Shown in pieces: positions 7,089 through 15,209 of a stretch of DNA of 32,907 nt. The notes under the pieces were generated by a model that worked only from the letters and a program-made list of their open reading frames with translations, ran no database searches and was not told the origin of the DNA. The translations under genes were made by a program, and so were the position numbers. Position 1 is the stretch's first letter, and every line of letters begins with the position of its first letter. Source of the stretch: Virgibacillus proomii (GTDB lineage: Bacteria > Bacillota > Bacilli > Bacillales > Amphibacillaceae); the NCBI RefSeq assembly GCF_018916875.1, contig NZ_JAHLNO010000022.1:1-32907 (forward strand), in the 5' to 3' direction.

Positions 7089-8018
7089 TTATTTTTCATA
7101 AGCATCTGTTAATGCAGTGACGATTTGCTTTTTTCGTGAAACAACGCCTTTTAGTAATGCGCGACTACGCTGATCAAGATTTACCCCAAAGGCATTCTCC
7201 ACCTTTGCTTTACCATTTCCTAAAGCGAGTACCTCAGAATCATTATTTAAAATATCTGTCACCACAAACAAGAATAAGTCGAGATCCTTTTTCTGAATAT
7301 GATTAGCAATTTCCTTTTCAATCTCAGCTTGTTGTTGATAAATTTTTTCTGTATCAACAGCATTTACTTGCGCAATTTCTACTTTTGCATCGGCCATGGA
7401 AAATTCTTTTGCATCCATTGTTATTAATTCTGATACAGGCTTATCACTTAAATCGGCCCCAGCCTTTAGCATTTCAAGACCATATTTCTCCACATCAACT
7501 CCAGCAATTTTCGCCAGTTCATGAGCTGCATCAATATCTTCTTTTGTACAAGTTGGCGATTTGAATAATAGAGAATCGGAAATAATTGCAGATACTAATA
7601 ATCCTGCAATCTTTTTCGGAACTTCTATGTTGTTTTCTTTATAGATTTTATTTATAATCGTCGCGGTACATCCTACAGGTTCTGCGCGAAAGTATAGCGG
7701 ATCACTTGTTTCAAAATTAGAAATTCTGTGATGATCGACAACTTCCTTAATGTGAACATCTTTAATATTTGCTACACTTTGCTGGAACTCATTATGATCC
7801 ACAAGAATAACCTCTGTACCTTCCTCTACCTTCTCAATATTTAGTGGCGCTTCTGCTTCAAAATAGTCAAGCGCATACTGTGTTTCTTTGTTAACGTTGC
7901 CTAATCTGACCGCTTCAGCATCTACACCTAATTTTTGCTTTAAATCTGCATAGGCTATTGCTGAACAGATTGCATCAGTATCTGGATTTTTATGTCCAAA
8001 AATCACTGTTTTTGCCAT
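7089..8018 (-). CDS. ppaC: Manganese-dependent inorganic pyrophosphatase
   Basis: 309-residue family II pyrophosphatase (DHH superfamily). It hydrolyses pyrophosphate to phosphate in the cytosol and so pulls biosynthetic reactions forward. Metal-binding motifs are visible: GHKNPDTD at residues 8-15 (His9, Asp13, Asp15), VDHNE near residue 75, and DHHR near residue 97. The C-terminal substrate-binding SRKKQ motif is present. The length equals that of the B. subtilis enzyme. I chose the ATG at 8018 (AAGGAG nine bases upstream) over the one at 8024, which is too close to the ribosome binding site. It is transcribed alone and has its own terminator. Confidence 0.96.
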   Translation of the reverse strand: MAKTVIFGHKNPDTDAICSAIAYADLKQKLGVDAEAVRLGNVNKETQYALDYFEAEAPLNIEKVEEGTEVILVDHNEFQQSVANIKDVHIKEVVDHHRISNFETSDPLYFRAEPVGCTATIINKIYKENNIEVPKKIAGLLVSAIISDSLLFKSPTCTKEDIDAAHELAKIAGVDVEKYGLEMLKAGADLSDKPVSELITMDAKEFSMADAKVEIAQVNAVDTEKIYQQQAEIEKEIANHIQKKDLDLFLFVVTDILNNDSEVLALGNGKAKVENAFGVNLDQRSRALLKGVVSRKKQIVTALTDAYEK

Positions 8019-8123
8019 GATCATTTTCTCCTTTTATTAGCTTTTATAATTATTAGCTTATCAAAATTCATGCCACTTGAGTAGCGTTTTAATGAATTTA
8101 ACATCATGAAAATTGGTATTTCA

Positions 8124-8152
8124 TTTACTTTTCTTTAGTTTATTTTTATCAT
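8124..8152 (+). promoter_or_regulatory. Possible sigma-A promoter of the FAD oxidoreductase
   Basis: TTTACT (8124-8129) and TATCAT (8147-8152) are separated by 17 bp. They match the sigma-A consensus at four and five of six bases. They lie about 34 bp before the leader ORF start. The flanks are AT-rich, so chance is possible. Confidence 0.35.
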
Positions 8153-8185
8153 GGTATTAGTGTCTCGATTGGAGGAAAAGGATCA

Positions 8186-8245
8186 ATGATTTTAAAAAAA
8201 TGTACCATAACATCCATGAATTTACTGGTAGTGAATGTAAGATGA
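8186..8245 (+). CDS. 19-codon leader peptide ORF overlapping the oxidoreductase start
   Basis: ATG at 8186 follows a strong GGAGG (8171-8175). The frame encodes MILKKCTITSMNLLVVNVR and stops with TGA at 8243-8245, which overlaps the ATG (8242-8244) of the following FAD oxidoreductase as ATGA. The downstream ATG has little ribosome binding site of its own, so the leader probably drives it by translational coupling. No residue run suggests amino-acid attenuation. Alternatively, it is the remnant of a longer N-terminus split by a frameshift, but the oxidoreductase already begins normally with its nucleotide-binding motif. Confidence 0.5.
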   Translation: MILKKCTITSMNLLVVNVR

Positions 8246-9369
8246 AAAAAAAGATAATTATCATCGGAAGTGGAATCGCAGGAGCCTCAACTGCTTATTT
8301 TCTTGCCAAAAGTAAACAGGATGTTACAATTATCGATCGTGGTGATCCTGGACAAGCTACAGATGCTGCAGCAGGCATTGTTTGTCCTTGGCTCTCTCAG
8401 CGAAGAAATAAAGACTGGTATCAGCTTGTTAAGGCTGGCGCACGCATGTATCCTAAGTTAGTAGAATCACTTGCCCGAGATGGGTTGACAGACATCGGTT
8501 ATAATCAGGTCGGCGCACTGCATCTCCATCAGGATCAGGAAAAATTACAAGCAATGAAGGTACGAGCTGAAAAAAGAAGATTAGATGCTCCTGAAATAGG
8601 TGATATTGGCATACTAACTCCACAGGAAACAAAGAATAAATTCCCAATTTTAGAGGATAAATACAGTTCTATTTATGTAAGCGGAGCAGCTAGAGTAAAT
8701 GGTCGGAAACTTCGCGATGCATTAATTAAAGGTGCACAAAAGCATCATGCACAACGAATAAAGGGAACAGCAACATTAAAAGTATCTGGTAAAAAAATCA
8801 CTGGTGTGTCCATTGATAATCAACAAGAAATAACAGCAGATACAGTCATTGCCACAACTGGTGCTTGGATGGGAGAGCTATTAGCACCATTGGGGATTAC
8901 TTTTCGAATAGAAGCCCAGCGCGCGCAAATTTTACATGTGCAACTTCCAGATAATATAGGAGATACGTCATTATGGCCTGTCGTAAAGCCCCCAAATAAC
9001 CAATACATGCTTACCTTTCCTGACAAGCGAGTTGTACTTGGAGCTACGTACGAAAACAATGTAAATCTTAATTATCAAATTACTGTTGGTGGTATGCATG
9101 AAATTATGACAAAAGCAATGGAATTCGCTCCGGTTTTGCAAAAAGCTGCAATTATTGAAGCCAGAATGGGGTTTCGTCCAGTTACACCTGAGTATCTTCC
9201 TGTAATTGGCCGTCTTTCGGGTTTTAATGGTCTGCTTTTAACAAACGGTCTTGGATCAACCGGATTAACGATGGGACCATTTATCGGCTCGCAATTAGCT
9301 AAACTGGCAATGAATCAGCAGACAGATATCGATTTGCAAGCTTATGATGTGCAAAAAGCGATTGATTAG
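8242..9369 (+). CDS. FAD-dependent oxidoreductase of the DAO (D-amino acid/glycine oxidase-like) family
   Basis: 375-residue flavoenzyme. It opens with MKKKIIIIGSGIAGASTAYF, a dinucleotide-binding GxGxxG at residues 9-14, followed by VTIIDRG, where the acidic residue binds the ribose. A DAO-family body follows, with VIATTGAWMGELL and the C-terminal RMGFRPVTPEYLPVIGRL and TNGLGSTGLTMGPFIG, which close the FAD site. Such enzymes oxidise amino acids or other secondary or primary amines, and the substrate cannot be named here. I start it at 8242; the frame extends to an ATG at 8200 with no ribosome binding site. It is preceded by a coupled leader ORF and is the only plus-strand gene between 1 and 15 kb. 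Confidence 0.85.
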   Translation: MKKKIIIIGSGIAGASTAYFLAKSKQDVTIIDRGDPGQATDAAAGIVCPWLSQRRNKDWYQLVKAGARMYPKLVESLARDGLTDIGYNQVGALHLHQDQEKLQAMKVRAEKRRLDAPEIGDIGILTPQETKNKFPILEDKYSSIYVSGAARVNGRKLRDALIKGAQKHHAQRIKGTATLKVSGKKITGVSIDNQQEITADTVIATTGAWMGELLAPLGITFRIEAQRAQILHVQLPDNIGDTSLWPVVKPPNNQYMLTFPDKRVVLGATYENNVNLNYQITVGGMHEIMTKAMEFAPVLQKAAIIEARMGFRPVTPEYLPVIGRLSGFNGLLLTNGLGSTGLTMGPFIGSQLAKLAMNQQTDIDLQAYDVQKAID

Positions 9370-9507
9370 GCGTAGAAAAATCATAAGGACCTATTACAAG
9401 AGAAGGTTGCATAAAAACGAACTTAGAGACTTTTGGCCAGCTTCCTGTGACGCTGGCTATGTCATTTCATCAGACTTTTTGAACTTCTTCTAAAAAGATA
9501 TACTTAG
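9370..9507. other. Spacer after the oxidoreductase
   Basis: There is no ORF. A small hairpin (GCCAGC at 9436-9441 with GCTGGC at 9452-9457) lies about 70 bp after the stop. It lacks a T-run and is a poor terminator. The following 340 bp hold the repeat elements listed next. Confidence 0.4.
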
Positions 9508-9620
9508 GATAAAGTAAAACTTCATTCAGTAGGAGTTTTCTTCCAGCTCCTACTGAATGTTAGTACCGCAAGGGTATGACCTAAAGGCCCTTGAACGAAT
9601 CGGGCATTTAGATGCCGTTT
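9508..9620 (+). repeat. Structured dispersed repeat, copy 1
   Basis: The copy begins GATAAAGTAAAACTTCATTC. A perfect 13-bp hairpin follows (9523-9535 with 9547-9559, arms CATTCAGTAGGAG and CTCCTACTGAATG, loop of 11). Then comes the block GTTAGTACCGCAAGGG TATGACCTAA and a second hairpin GGCAT-TTAG-ATGCC (9603-9616). A second copy lies at 10675 and a diverged third at 11550. The hairpins persist although the paired bases differ, which points to selection on the structure. Confidence 0.7.
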
Positions 9621-9653
9621 TCTCCTACTTAGGCCCTTTTGTACCAACTCAGG

Positions 9654-9774
9654 CTCTTGAAGTGGGATTCTTACGGCACCTTACATACGGGATAAACAGT
9701 GCTAAGCAATTAACTATCTTCTAATCCTATTAATTTATCCCTCATCTAAGGCCGTAAGACTCTCACTTTAAGAG
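9654..9774. repeat. Large imperfect inverted repeat (about 42-bp arms)
   Basis: The left arm (9654-9696) and the right arm (9734-9774) are near-complementary: CTCTTGAAGTG on the left against CTCTTAAAGTG read from the right, then CTTACGGC and GGGATAAA in both. The loop is 37 nt. It directly follows repeat copy 1 and may be part of the same element. There is no coding content. It could be a MITE-like insertion, a structured RNA or a large transcription-blocking hairpin. Confidence 0.75.
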
Positions 9775-9864
9775 TTAAGAGAACACAAGAGGTCTAAATG
9801 AGATAACGCTATCTATTGCCCATTGTCAGGTCTACGGTTACAGGATGGAAAGGCTTTTCAGTAG

Positions 9865-10500
9865 TTATGCACGTGCTTTATTCTCGATATATCCTGTTTC
9901 TAATTTCATTACCTTGGCCCGAAGTCTTCCATAGGTAAATTGGAAGATTGGACTTTGAATAAAAGTAAAAACAAACGTAAATAAAAAAACAGGTCCGCCT
10001 AATATTAAACCAATCAGTAATACAAAGGTCTCTGTAATGATCCGCACTTTACCGACGGACGCCGATAATTTATCTGAAATAGACAGCATAAAACCATCTC
10101 TCGGTCCAGAACCTACATTAGCAGCATTATAAACTCCCCCGCCTACTCCCATAATCATAATACCGATAACCATCCACACATAATCCATCCATGTATAGGA
10201 TGCGGTTGGTAAAAAATCAAGTAGCAAATAAATATCGACAAAAATACCAACTAAAATCGCATTGAAAAAAGTGCCTAACTTAATATAACTTTTATCAAGT
10301 ATCCAGGACACACCTATTAATAAAATAGAAATAATAATTGCCCATGACCCGATGGATAATCCCAGTTTTTCATACAATACAACATTAAGTACGTCCCAAG
10401 GATGGATACCGAGATGTTGCATGTTGATAGACATACTTACGCCAAGGCTAAATGCCATGATTCCAAATAAAAATATTAGCCAACGAATCCCCAACACCAC
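9865..10500 (-). CDS. YczE/YyaS/YitT-like integral membrane protein
   Basis: 211-residue membrane protein with about five hydrophobic segments: IRWLIFLFGIMAFSLGVSMS, a second with IGSWAIIISILLIGVSWIL, one around residues 77-95, MDYVWMVIGIMIMGVGGGVY, and ETFVLLIGLILGGPVFLFTF. Family-like motifs include QHLGIHPWDVLNVVLYEKLG and NAANVGSGPRDGFML. Members are thought to be transporters or accessory proteins, but the function is not established. The start is GTG: two GTG codons in tandem (10500 and 10497) follow GAGGGA, and the first has six-base spacing. It is alone on its transcript and flanked on both sides by copies of the dispersed repeat. Confidence 0.78.
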   Translation of the reverse strand: MVLGIRWLIFLFGIMAFSLGVSMSINMQHLGIHPWDVLNVVLYEKLGLSIGSWAIIISILLIGVSWILDKSYIKLGTFFNAILVGIFVDIYLLLDFLPTASYTWMDYVWMVIGIMIMGVGGGVYNAANVGSGPRDGFMLSISDKLSASVGKVRIITETFVLLIGLILGGPVFLFTFVFTFIQSPIFQFTYGRLRAKVMKLETGYIENKARA

Positions 10501-10990
10501 AGCTATTCCCTCTTTCTGAATTTGATAAAAACAAACTATCTCTCCCTTGACAGGAGGAGGATCACGCCTTAATACAGAGAAAATTAGAAACTATTATACT
10601 AAAAAAATAACTTTTCTGACAAGAACAAAAGCTAGAAGTGCTCGGTTAGCGACGTACAAACAGAAACTTCTTAAGCGATAAAGTGAAACTTCATTCAGGA
10701 ATGCTATTCTTCTTGAATGTTAGTACCACAAGGGTATGACCTAAGGCCTTTAAACAAATCGACAATTTTGGAGCCACGTTGACTTAATGTAGGAAGAAGA
10801 CTGAAGTTTAGCACTGTTTGAGGTTTAAGCTTGGCAACGAAGCCACTTTTTTAAAAAATTATCCGCATGTAAAAACGGATATAGATCCCGCAACAATAAT
10901 AGCAGTTCAGAAGCATTATTCATAATTCTGACAGACTGTTTTAACTTTTTTATGGGAGCAATAGGCCTAGCTTCGAGAATGTTAGAATGT
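10501..10990. other. Gene-free spacer carrying repeat copy 2
   Basis: No ORF can be supported in this 490-bp spacer. Besides the repeat at 10675, it holds a short hairpin ATCCG...CGGAT near 10860-10880. The rest is AT-rich without recognisable sites. Confidence 0.5.
10675..10760 (+). repeat. Structured dispersed repeat, copy 2
   Basis: GATAAAGTGAAACTTCATTC begins the copy. A hairpin with arms CATTCAGGAA (10692-10701) and TTCTTGAATG (10710-10719) replaces the longer one of copy 1. The following GTTAGTACCACAAGGG TATGACCTAA block is almost identical to copy 1. The downstream half (second hairpin, large inverted repeat) has decayed. Confidence 0.7.
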
Positions 10991-11515
10991 TTAGCCATTT
11001 GCTTGTAAGTCGTACCACTTTAATGCTTGCTGCTCCACTTCCTTAACAAAATTGTTTTTCCCTTGAATATATGCCGCTATATCAGTTGGATATTGAGCCG
11101 CTAAAGTGAGCTTTAATTTGCTATACCTATCCACTATTTTAGGATGAGCAATTAAATAATCTCTAAACGCAAGATGCCGCTTAATCTCATCACTTCCTTT
11201 TTCGTATACATGAACATGATGCGTATGGTCATCTTCACCTTTATAAAAGTATCTTCTACCTTTAAGCCCATACTCTCCTAAAAAAACGTATCCCAGATTT
11301 TCCATACCTTTTATAAAGAGATCAACTTGCCAAATTGAGATTACGACTGGCATCATATCTATCGTCGGTTTAGCAGCTAATCCCGGCACTGCTGTACTAC
11401 CAATATGGTGGATTGTAATCAATTCATCCTTAAAAACTTCTTGTACCCGTTCCGCTTCTTGCAAAAACGTTTTCTTCCACTCTTTTTGAAAGGGAGTAAC
11501 GATTACTTTCCGCAT
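10991..11515 (-). CDS. GrpB family (UPF0157) protein
   Basis: 174-residue GrpB/UPF0157 protein, a nucleotidyltransferase-fold family. The diagnostic block is ITIHHIGSTAVPGLAAKPTI (residues about 39-58), followed by DMMPVV. The GSTAVPG-AKPTIDM part corresponds to the GS...DxD-like active-site strand. Downstream are RRYFYKG, DHTHHVHVYEKGS and HLAFRDYLIAHP, all typical. The biochemical role is not established. The ATG at 11515 has GGAG upstream and fits the family N-terminus (MRKVIVTPFQKEW). The frame stays open to 11740, but that extension reads through repeat copy 3 and is not protein-like. Confidence 0.88.
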   Translation of the reverse strand: MRKVIVTPFQKEWKKTFLQEAERVQEVFKDELITIHHIGSTAVPGLAAKPTIDMMPVVISIWQVDLFIKGMENLGYVFLGEYGLKGRRYFYKGEDDHTHHVHVYEKGSDEIKRHLAFRDYLIAHPKIVDRYSKLKLTLAAQYPTDIAAYIQGKNNFVKEVEQQALKWYDLQANG

Positions 11516-11549
11516 GTATTTTGTCTCCTCTCTCTTAACTGGTTTTCCT

Positions 11550-11720
11550 AGATAAAATGAAACTTCATGAAGTAGTGCTTTTCCTTCATCCCTACTGCTA
11601 GAAGTAGAACAAAGGCTAACATCTCGGGCGTCCTTGAAAAACCGCGATGTATCGCTGCCGAAGCTTTCCTTGTCTTTAAAAAAGAAAAGTACTTTTTCTT
11701 CCGTCGGGCGCCTATCAAGC
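11550..11720 (+). repeat. Structured dispersed repeat, diverged copy 3
   Basis: The copy begins GATAAAATGAAACTTCAT, as in copies 1 and 2. The first hairpin is reduced to AGTAG/CTACT plus an outer CTTC/GAAG. The second hairpin is GCGAT-GT-ATCGC (11644-11655), against GGCAT-TTAG-ATGCC in copy 1, with a shared CCTTGAA shortly before it in both copies. The element lies upstream of the GrpB-family gene and is antisense to that transcript. Confidence 0.5.
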
Positions 11721-11830
11721 AGTCTCCTTGATTCTATCATCTCGGAATTTAGGTGACGTTATCTCCATTTAAACTTCTTTGTATTCTTTGCAACTCTTGA
11801 AGTTATGGCACGTTCAGGATAAAAGATAAA

Positions 11831-11855
11831 GAGACTCCTATTTATCCAGAGTCTC
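11831..11855 (-). terminator. Terminator of the penicillin-binding protein gene
   Basis: Arms GAGACTC (11831-11837) and GAGTCTC (11849-11855) pair perfectly. On the minus strand the hairpin is followed by TTTATCTTTT. It lies nine bases after the stop codon. Confidence 0.8.
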
Positions 11856-11864
11856 ACCTAAAAA

Positions 11865-13940
11865 CTACTGCTGCTTTTTTTCCTGTTTAAATGTTTCAAA
11901 ATAAGCATCCAAAATGCCTTGCCCGATGGTAAAGTTAATTGGGTGTTTTCCAGTAGCAATCCCTGTATGAGGTACGATAATTGCAAATGCCATTTCCGGA
12001 TCATCATAAGGAGCATACCCAACTAATGATAAATTCTCTGTATTAGCTTTCATTTCCCCGTCTACATAATAGGCATTTTCAGCCGTCCCCGTTTTCCCTG
12101 CGGCTTTATATTTGCGATACTTCGCTGTCCCAAAATAGTTCACCGCGGTACCCCGAGGCTCATTGTACACTTGTCTGAATCCTTCCTGTACCCGCTTTAT
12201 ATAGGATAAATCCATATCTACTCGGTTCAACACTTCTGTCCCTTGGCTGCGATAAACAGATCCCAATCTGTCATCTGTCATGGATGGATTCCGTATCTCT
12301 TTTACCAAATGCGGTCGAACCCGATAGCCATCATTAGCAATCGTCGAAACATATTGAACTAATTGCAATGTCGTGTAATTATCAAACTGACCAATCGCAT
12401 AGTCCATTAACAGACCGGGGTTAAATGGCTTTTTACCAATAACTCCAATGGATTCGTATGGATAATCAATTCTTGTCTTTGCTCCAAGACCAAATTGTTG
12501 AAAGTAACTACGCATTTTATCCCAAGCAGCCAAATCAAATCGAGCACCACTTCCATTAGGGAAAGGGTATCTATTTTCTCCTCCCATTTTGAGCGCAATG
12601 TAAAACATGTAGACGTTGGAAGACCGTCTTAATGCCAGATAATCATTGACAGGTCCTAGATTACTATAGGAACCTTTTGGTGGACTTCCCTTAATAGTAA
12701 TGGTTTGGTCATTAAAAACTTGTCCTGGTACAATCACTCCCGATTCATACCCGGCTAGTACAGTCGCTCCTTTAATGGCTGACCCCGGCAAATGAGCATC
12801 GTGCAATGCTTTATACCCTGTATCGATAAATTTATTTTTTTCCCTGTCATAGGTTTGCCCGCTTACTGCTAATAGTTCGCCCGTCTTTGGATTCATGACC
12901 ACTGCAATCGCATCTGTCAAATAGCGATGTTGATAAGGATGTTTTTGAATCGTTTTCTTTAATTCATCTCTTAAAATGTTATCGACCTTTTTTTGAAATT
13001 CCATATTAATTGTTAAAACAAGGTCTTTTCCTGCCTCTCCTTCAACAACTATTTCAGAGCCCACAGTAGTGCCGTCTTTTGTTGTTGTATATTGAATTAC
13101 TTCTTTTCTTCCACGTAGTACATCTTCATAGTATTCCTCTAACCCACTAATACCAACACGATCATTACGGCTATAGCCTCTGGTCATAAATTGTTCCTGT
13201 TTATCTTTCGGTATACCTTGTTTTTCTGAAGTTATATTACCGACTAAATTTTGAAATGTTTCTTTAAATGGATATTCACGGTCCCAATCGGCTATTGCAT
13301 TAATACCAGGTAAATCATTTAAGTTTTCTGAAACTCTTGCATATTCTTCTGGAGATACATCTTCATTTTTAATGATATGGGGTGTTAACGAATAAGCCTT
13401 ATCCAGTTCTTTTTTAATGGCAATGATCTTTTTTTCCTGATCTGAAAAATTGCTGATTTCTTTATCTGTAATCCTTTCTAAGGCAAGGTTGTATTCTTCT
13501 GTATCATCCAGTTTTTCTTTTTCCTTTTCAGATAGTCTTTTTACTACTTTCTTCTTGTTTTTCAAGTAAAAATACTCTTTCTTATCCCGTTCAGAAATCT
13601 TATTTGTCTTCATCGAAATAAGAGATGCTAATTTTTTCGCAACTTTTAATCGTTCTTCAGCTTGTAGCCCTTTTGCAGGAGTGTAAGTTATTGCATATAA
13701 AGGAGTATTACCAACTACAAGCTTATGATCACTATCATAAATTTTACCTCGAGGAACTGGGACTTTCGTTGTATCTCTTATCGTTCGGTCAATTTCTTTT
13801 TGAAAAGCTTCCCCTTTAAGAATTTGAACAACACCTAATTGAAGTATTAAAAGAGAGAACATGATAAACATGATAAAAAACAACAAATTTAAACGAAATG
13901 GTAGCTTCTCCCTGTTTTCTTTTTTTGATTTTTTAACCAC
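11865..13940 (-). CDS. Class B penicillin-binding protein (transpeptidase, PbpA/PbpH type)
   Basis: 691-residue monofunctional transpeptidase that cross-links peptidoglycan on the outer face of the membrane, probably in the elongation machinery. There is a short basic N-terminus, one membrane anchor at residues about 16-40, the pedestal domain starting VPVPRGKIYDSDHKLVV, and a long lysine-rich insert (about 110-200) within that domain. The transpeptidase domain has all three motifs: SAIK at 387-390, SSN at 440-442 and KTG at 616-618. Most similar by eye to B. subtilis PbpA, with PbpH as the alternative. The start is GTG at 13940 behind a G-rich AAGGGGGGG site. A 12-bp hairpin sits 22 bp upstream in the leader. 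The gene is monocistronic with its own terminator. Confidence 0.92.
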   Translation of the reverse strand: MVKKSKKENREKLPFRLNLLFFIMFIMFSLLILQLGVVQILKGEAFQKEIDRTIRDTTKVPVPRGKIYDSDHKLVVGNTPLYAITYTPAKGLQAEERLKVAKKLASLISMKTNKISERDKKEYFYLKNKKKVVKRLSEKEKEKLDDTEEYNLALERITDKEISNFSDQEKKIIAIKKELDKAYSLTPHIIKNEDVSPEEYARVSENLNDLPGINAIADWDREYPFKETFQNLVGNITSEKQGIPKDKQEQFMTRGYSRNDRVGISGLEEYYEDVLRGRKEVIQYTTTKDGTTVGSEIVVEGEAGKDLVLTINMEFQKKVDNILRDELKKTIQKHPYQHRYLTDAIAVVMNPKTGELLAVSGQTYDREKNKFIDTGYKALHDAHLPGSAIKGATVLAGYESGVIVPGQVFNDQTITIKGSPPKGSYSNLGPVNDYLALRRSSNVYMFYIALKMGGENRYPFPNGSGARFDLAAWDKMRSYFQQFGLGAKTRIDYPYESIGVIGKKPFNPGLLMDYAIGQFDNYTTLQLVQYVSTIANDGYRVRPHLVKEIRNPSMTDDRLGSVYRSQGTEVLNRVDMDLSYIKRVQEGFRQVYNEPRGTAVNYFGTAKYRKYKAAGKTGTAENAYYVDGEMKANTENLSLVGYAPYDDPEMAFAIIVPHTGIATGKHPINFTIGQGILDAYFETFKQEKKQQ

Positions 13941-13962
13941 TAAATCCCCCCCTTATAAAAAT

Positions 13963-14006
13963 AAATGTATTCAGGATGTTAGACAAGCAAACTACTGAAT
14001 ACATTT
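13963..14006 (-). promoter_or_regulatory. Perfect 12-bp hairpin in the leader of the penicillin-binding protein gene
   Basis: AAATGTATTCAG (13963-13974) pairs exactly with CTGAATACATTT (13995-14006) around a 20-nt loop. On the minus strand the stem is followed by TATTTTTATAA, then the ribosome binding site and the GTG start. It could be an attenuator, a terminator protecting the gene from readthrough, or an mRNA stabiliser. Confidence 0.55.
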
Positions 14007-14683
14007 AATTTATCTCTACTTGTTTCACTTAAAAAGGACAATTTACTTGTGAAGATGTTTGCCTGAATACCCCTACATAGGATTTTCACGAATCAAATCA
14101 ACCTTTATGAGAAAATTTTATCTTTCTTAATATACAAAAAAGAATACAGTGGATTTCAAGAAAAATGAATTAGGACTTTATAACTAAAAACAATTACTAC
14201 AGTGTTACATATTAAATAAATAATACCATTTTTCAGCTATAATCGGCAACCAAATATTTCCTATACTTTATAAATCATAAATTAGGAAAATAAATGATGG
14301 AATAGTTACTCTAATTAGTAAATACTCCGTTTTCTAAAAAAGCTGCATTTTTATTGGATTTTTCCAAACGTCTTTTTTCCAAACCGAATTGCTATCCAAT
14401 TAGACTGATTATTACTGCTATTATTTATTCTATGTTTTTAGATAAAATGATTATAAATATTATAAAACTTATCACAAAAACTAAAGTCTTAAAGTTCTCG
14501 AACTTCAACGCGTTGTACATGCCAGTGTTGCGTTGAACAAGGATACCTGAGATCATAGCCCTGTTTAGCTCCTTTTGCACTCGTTCCATAAAGTACTTTT
14601 GTTCACCTATAAAAGTAGCTAGGTTTATCTTGTATTTTAAGTCTTTAAATGTCTTATTTATAAATTGTTTACCCAATGATTAT

Positions 14684-14701
14684 TTGTGAACTATATCACT
14701 A
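14684..14701. promoter_or_regulatory. Rex-like operator half-match upstream of the cyd operon
   Basis: TTGTGAA-CTAT-ATCACTA matches the redox regulator Rex consensus (TTGTGAAnnnnTTCACAA) at 12 of 14 defined positions. In B. subtilis Rex (YdiH) represses cydABCD when NADH/NAD+ is low. The site is about 650 bp before cydA, much farther than usual, which lowers confidence. Confidence 0.3.
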
Positions 14702-14747
14702 AAAAATCTTTAATAATATTTTAATAAAATTTGATCATCCGCTGCTT

Positions 14748-14770
14748 ATAGAAATGAAACTTCATTTGCT
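14748..14770 (+). repeat. Fragment of the dispersed structured repeat
   Basis: TATAGAAATGAAACTTCATT matches the opening of the repeats at 9508, 10675 and 11550. The downstream hairpin block cannot be recognised here, so this is either a decayed copy or chance. Confidence 0.35.
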
Positions 14771-15164
14771 TTAGCTTGTTTGCGATCATTTTAAAACCAA
14801 GGTATTTCTTCCTTTCAAACGTCTATACAAAAAAATATCCTACAAACATCCTATACAAAAAACAACAGAATAACCCATATCTTAACATGATTCATTATAT
14901 TTATTAACACAATTGTCAAAAGAAAGTTACAAAACCTTCATGATTTGGTGCGTCCAAACCATGATTTTAATTGTATATTAATAGAAGGAGGGTGTTCAAA
15001 AAAGACAAAAGGGGGTTTGTTAAATCTTCTGGGCTTATTCACTTACATGATAACTTTCCAAAATTTTTTTCACTCTCTTTAGCACTTTAGTACTATCTTA
15101 ACAAGTAATAATAAAAGCTTACCGATTTTCATAATAAAGCTTTCAATGGAAAGTGGGGAAGAAA

Positions 15165-15209
15165 TTTTTGAGAATTTAACTTGCTCAAAAATGAACAATT
15201 CATTTTTTG
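15165..15209 (+). promoter_or_regulatory. Alternative hairpins in the cydA leader
   Basis: TTTTTGAG (15165-15172) pairs with CTCAAAAA (15184-15191). The CAAAAATGAA beginning at 15186 can instead pair with the TTCATTTTTTG that follows a three-base loop. The shared CAAAAA segment makes the two stems mutually exclusive, the layout of an attenuator. The second stem is nearly all A-T, and the sequence is AT-rich enough for chance. Confidence 0.3.

Noticed and set aside
8200..8241. 14-residue N-terminal extension of the FAD oxidoreductase
   Set aside because: There is no ribosome binding site before 8200, and the FAD-binding strand starts right after the ATG at 8242.
11516..11740. 75-residue N-terminal extension of the GrpB-family protein
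   Set aside because: It reads through repeat copy 3, is absent from the family, and a good ribosome binding site precedes the ATG at 11515.
14425..14676. 83-codon minus-strand ORF with a hydrophobic end
   Set aside because: It has a TTG start without a ribosome binding site, no recognisable domain and AT-rich composition that readily gives open frames.
14991..15089. GTG ORF of 32 codons behind GGAGG before cydA
   Set aside because: GGAGG touches the GTG with no spacing, and the peptide shows no conserved feature.
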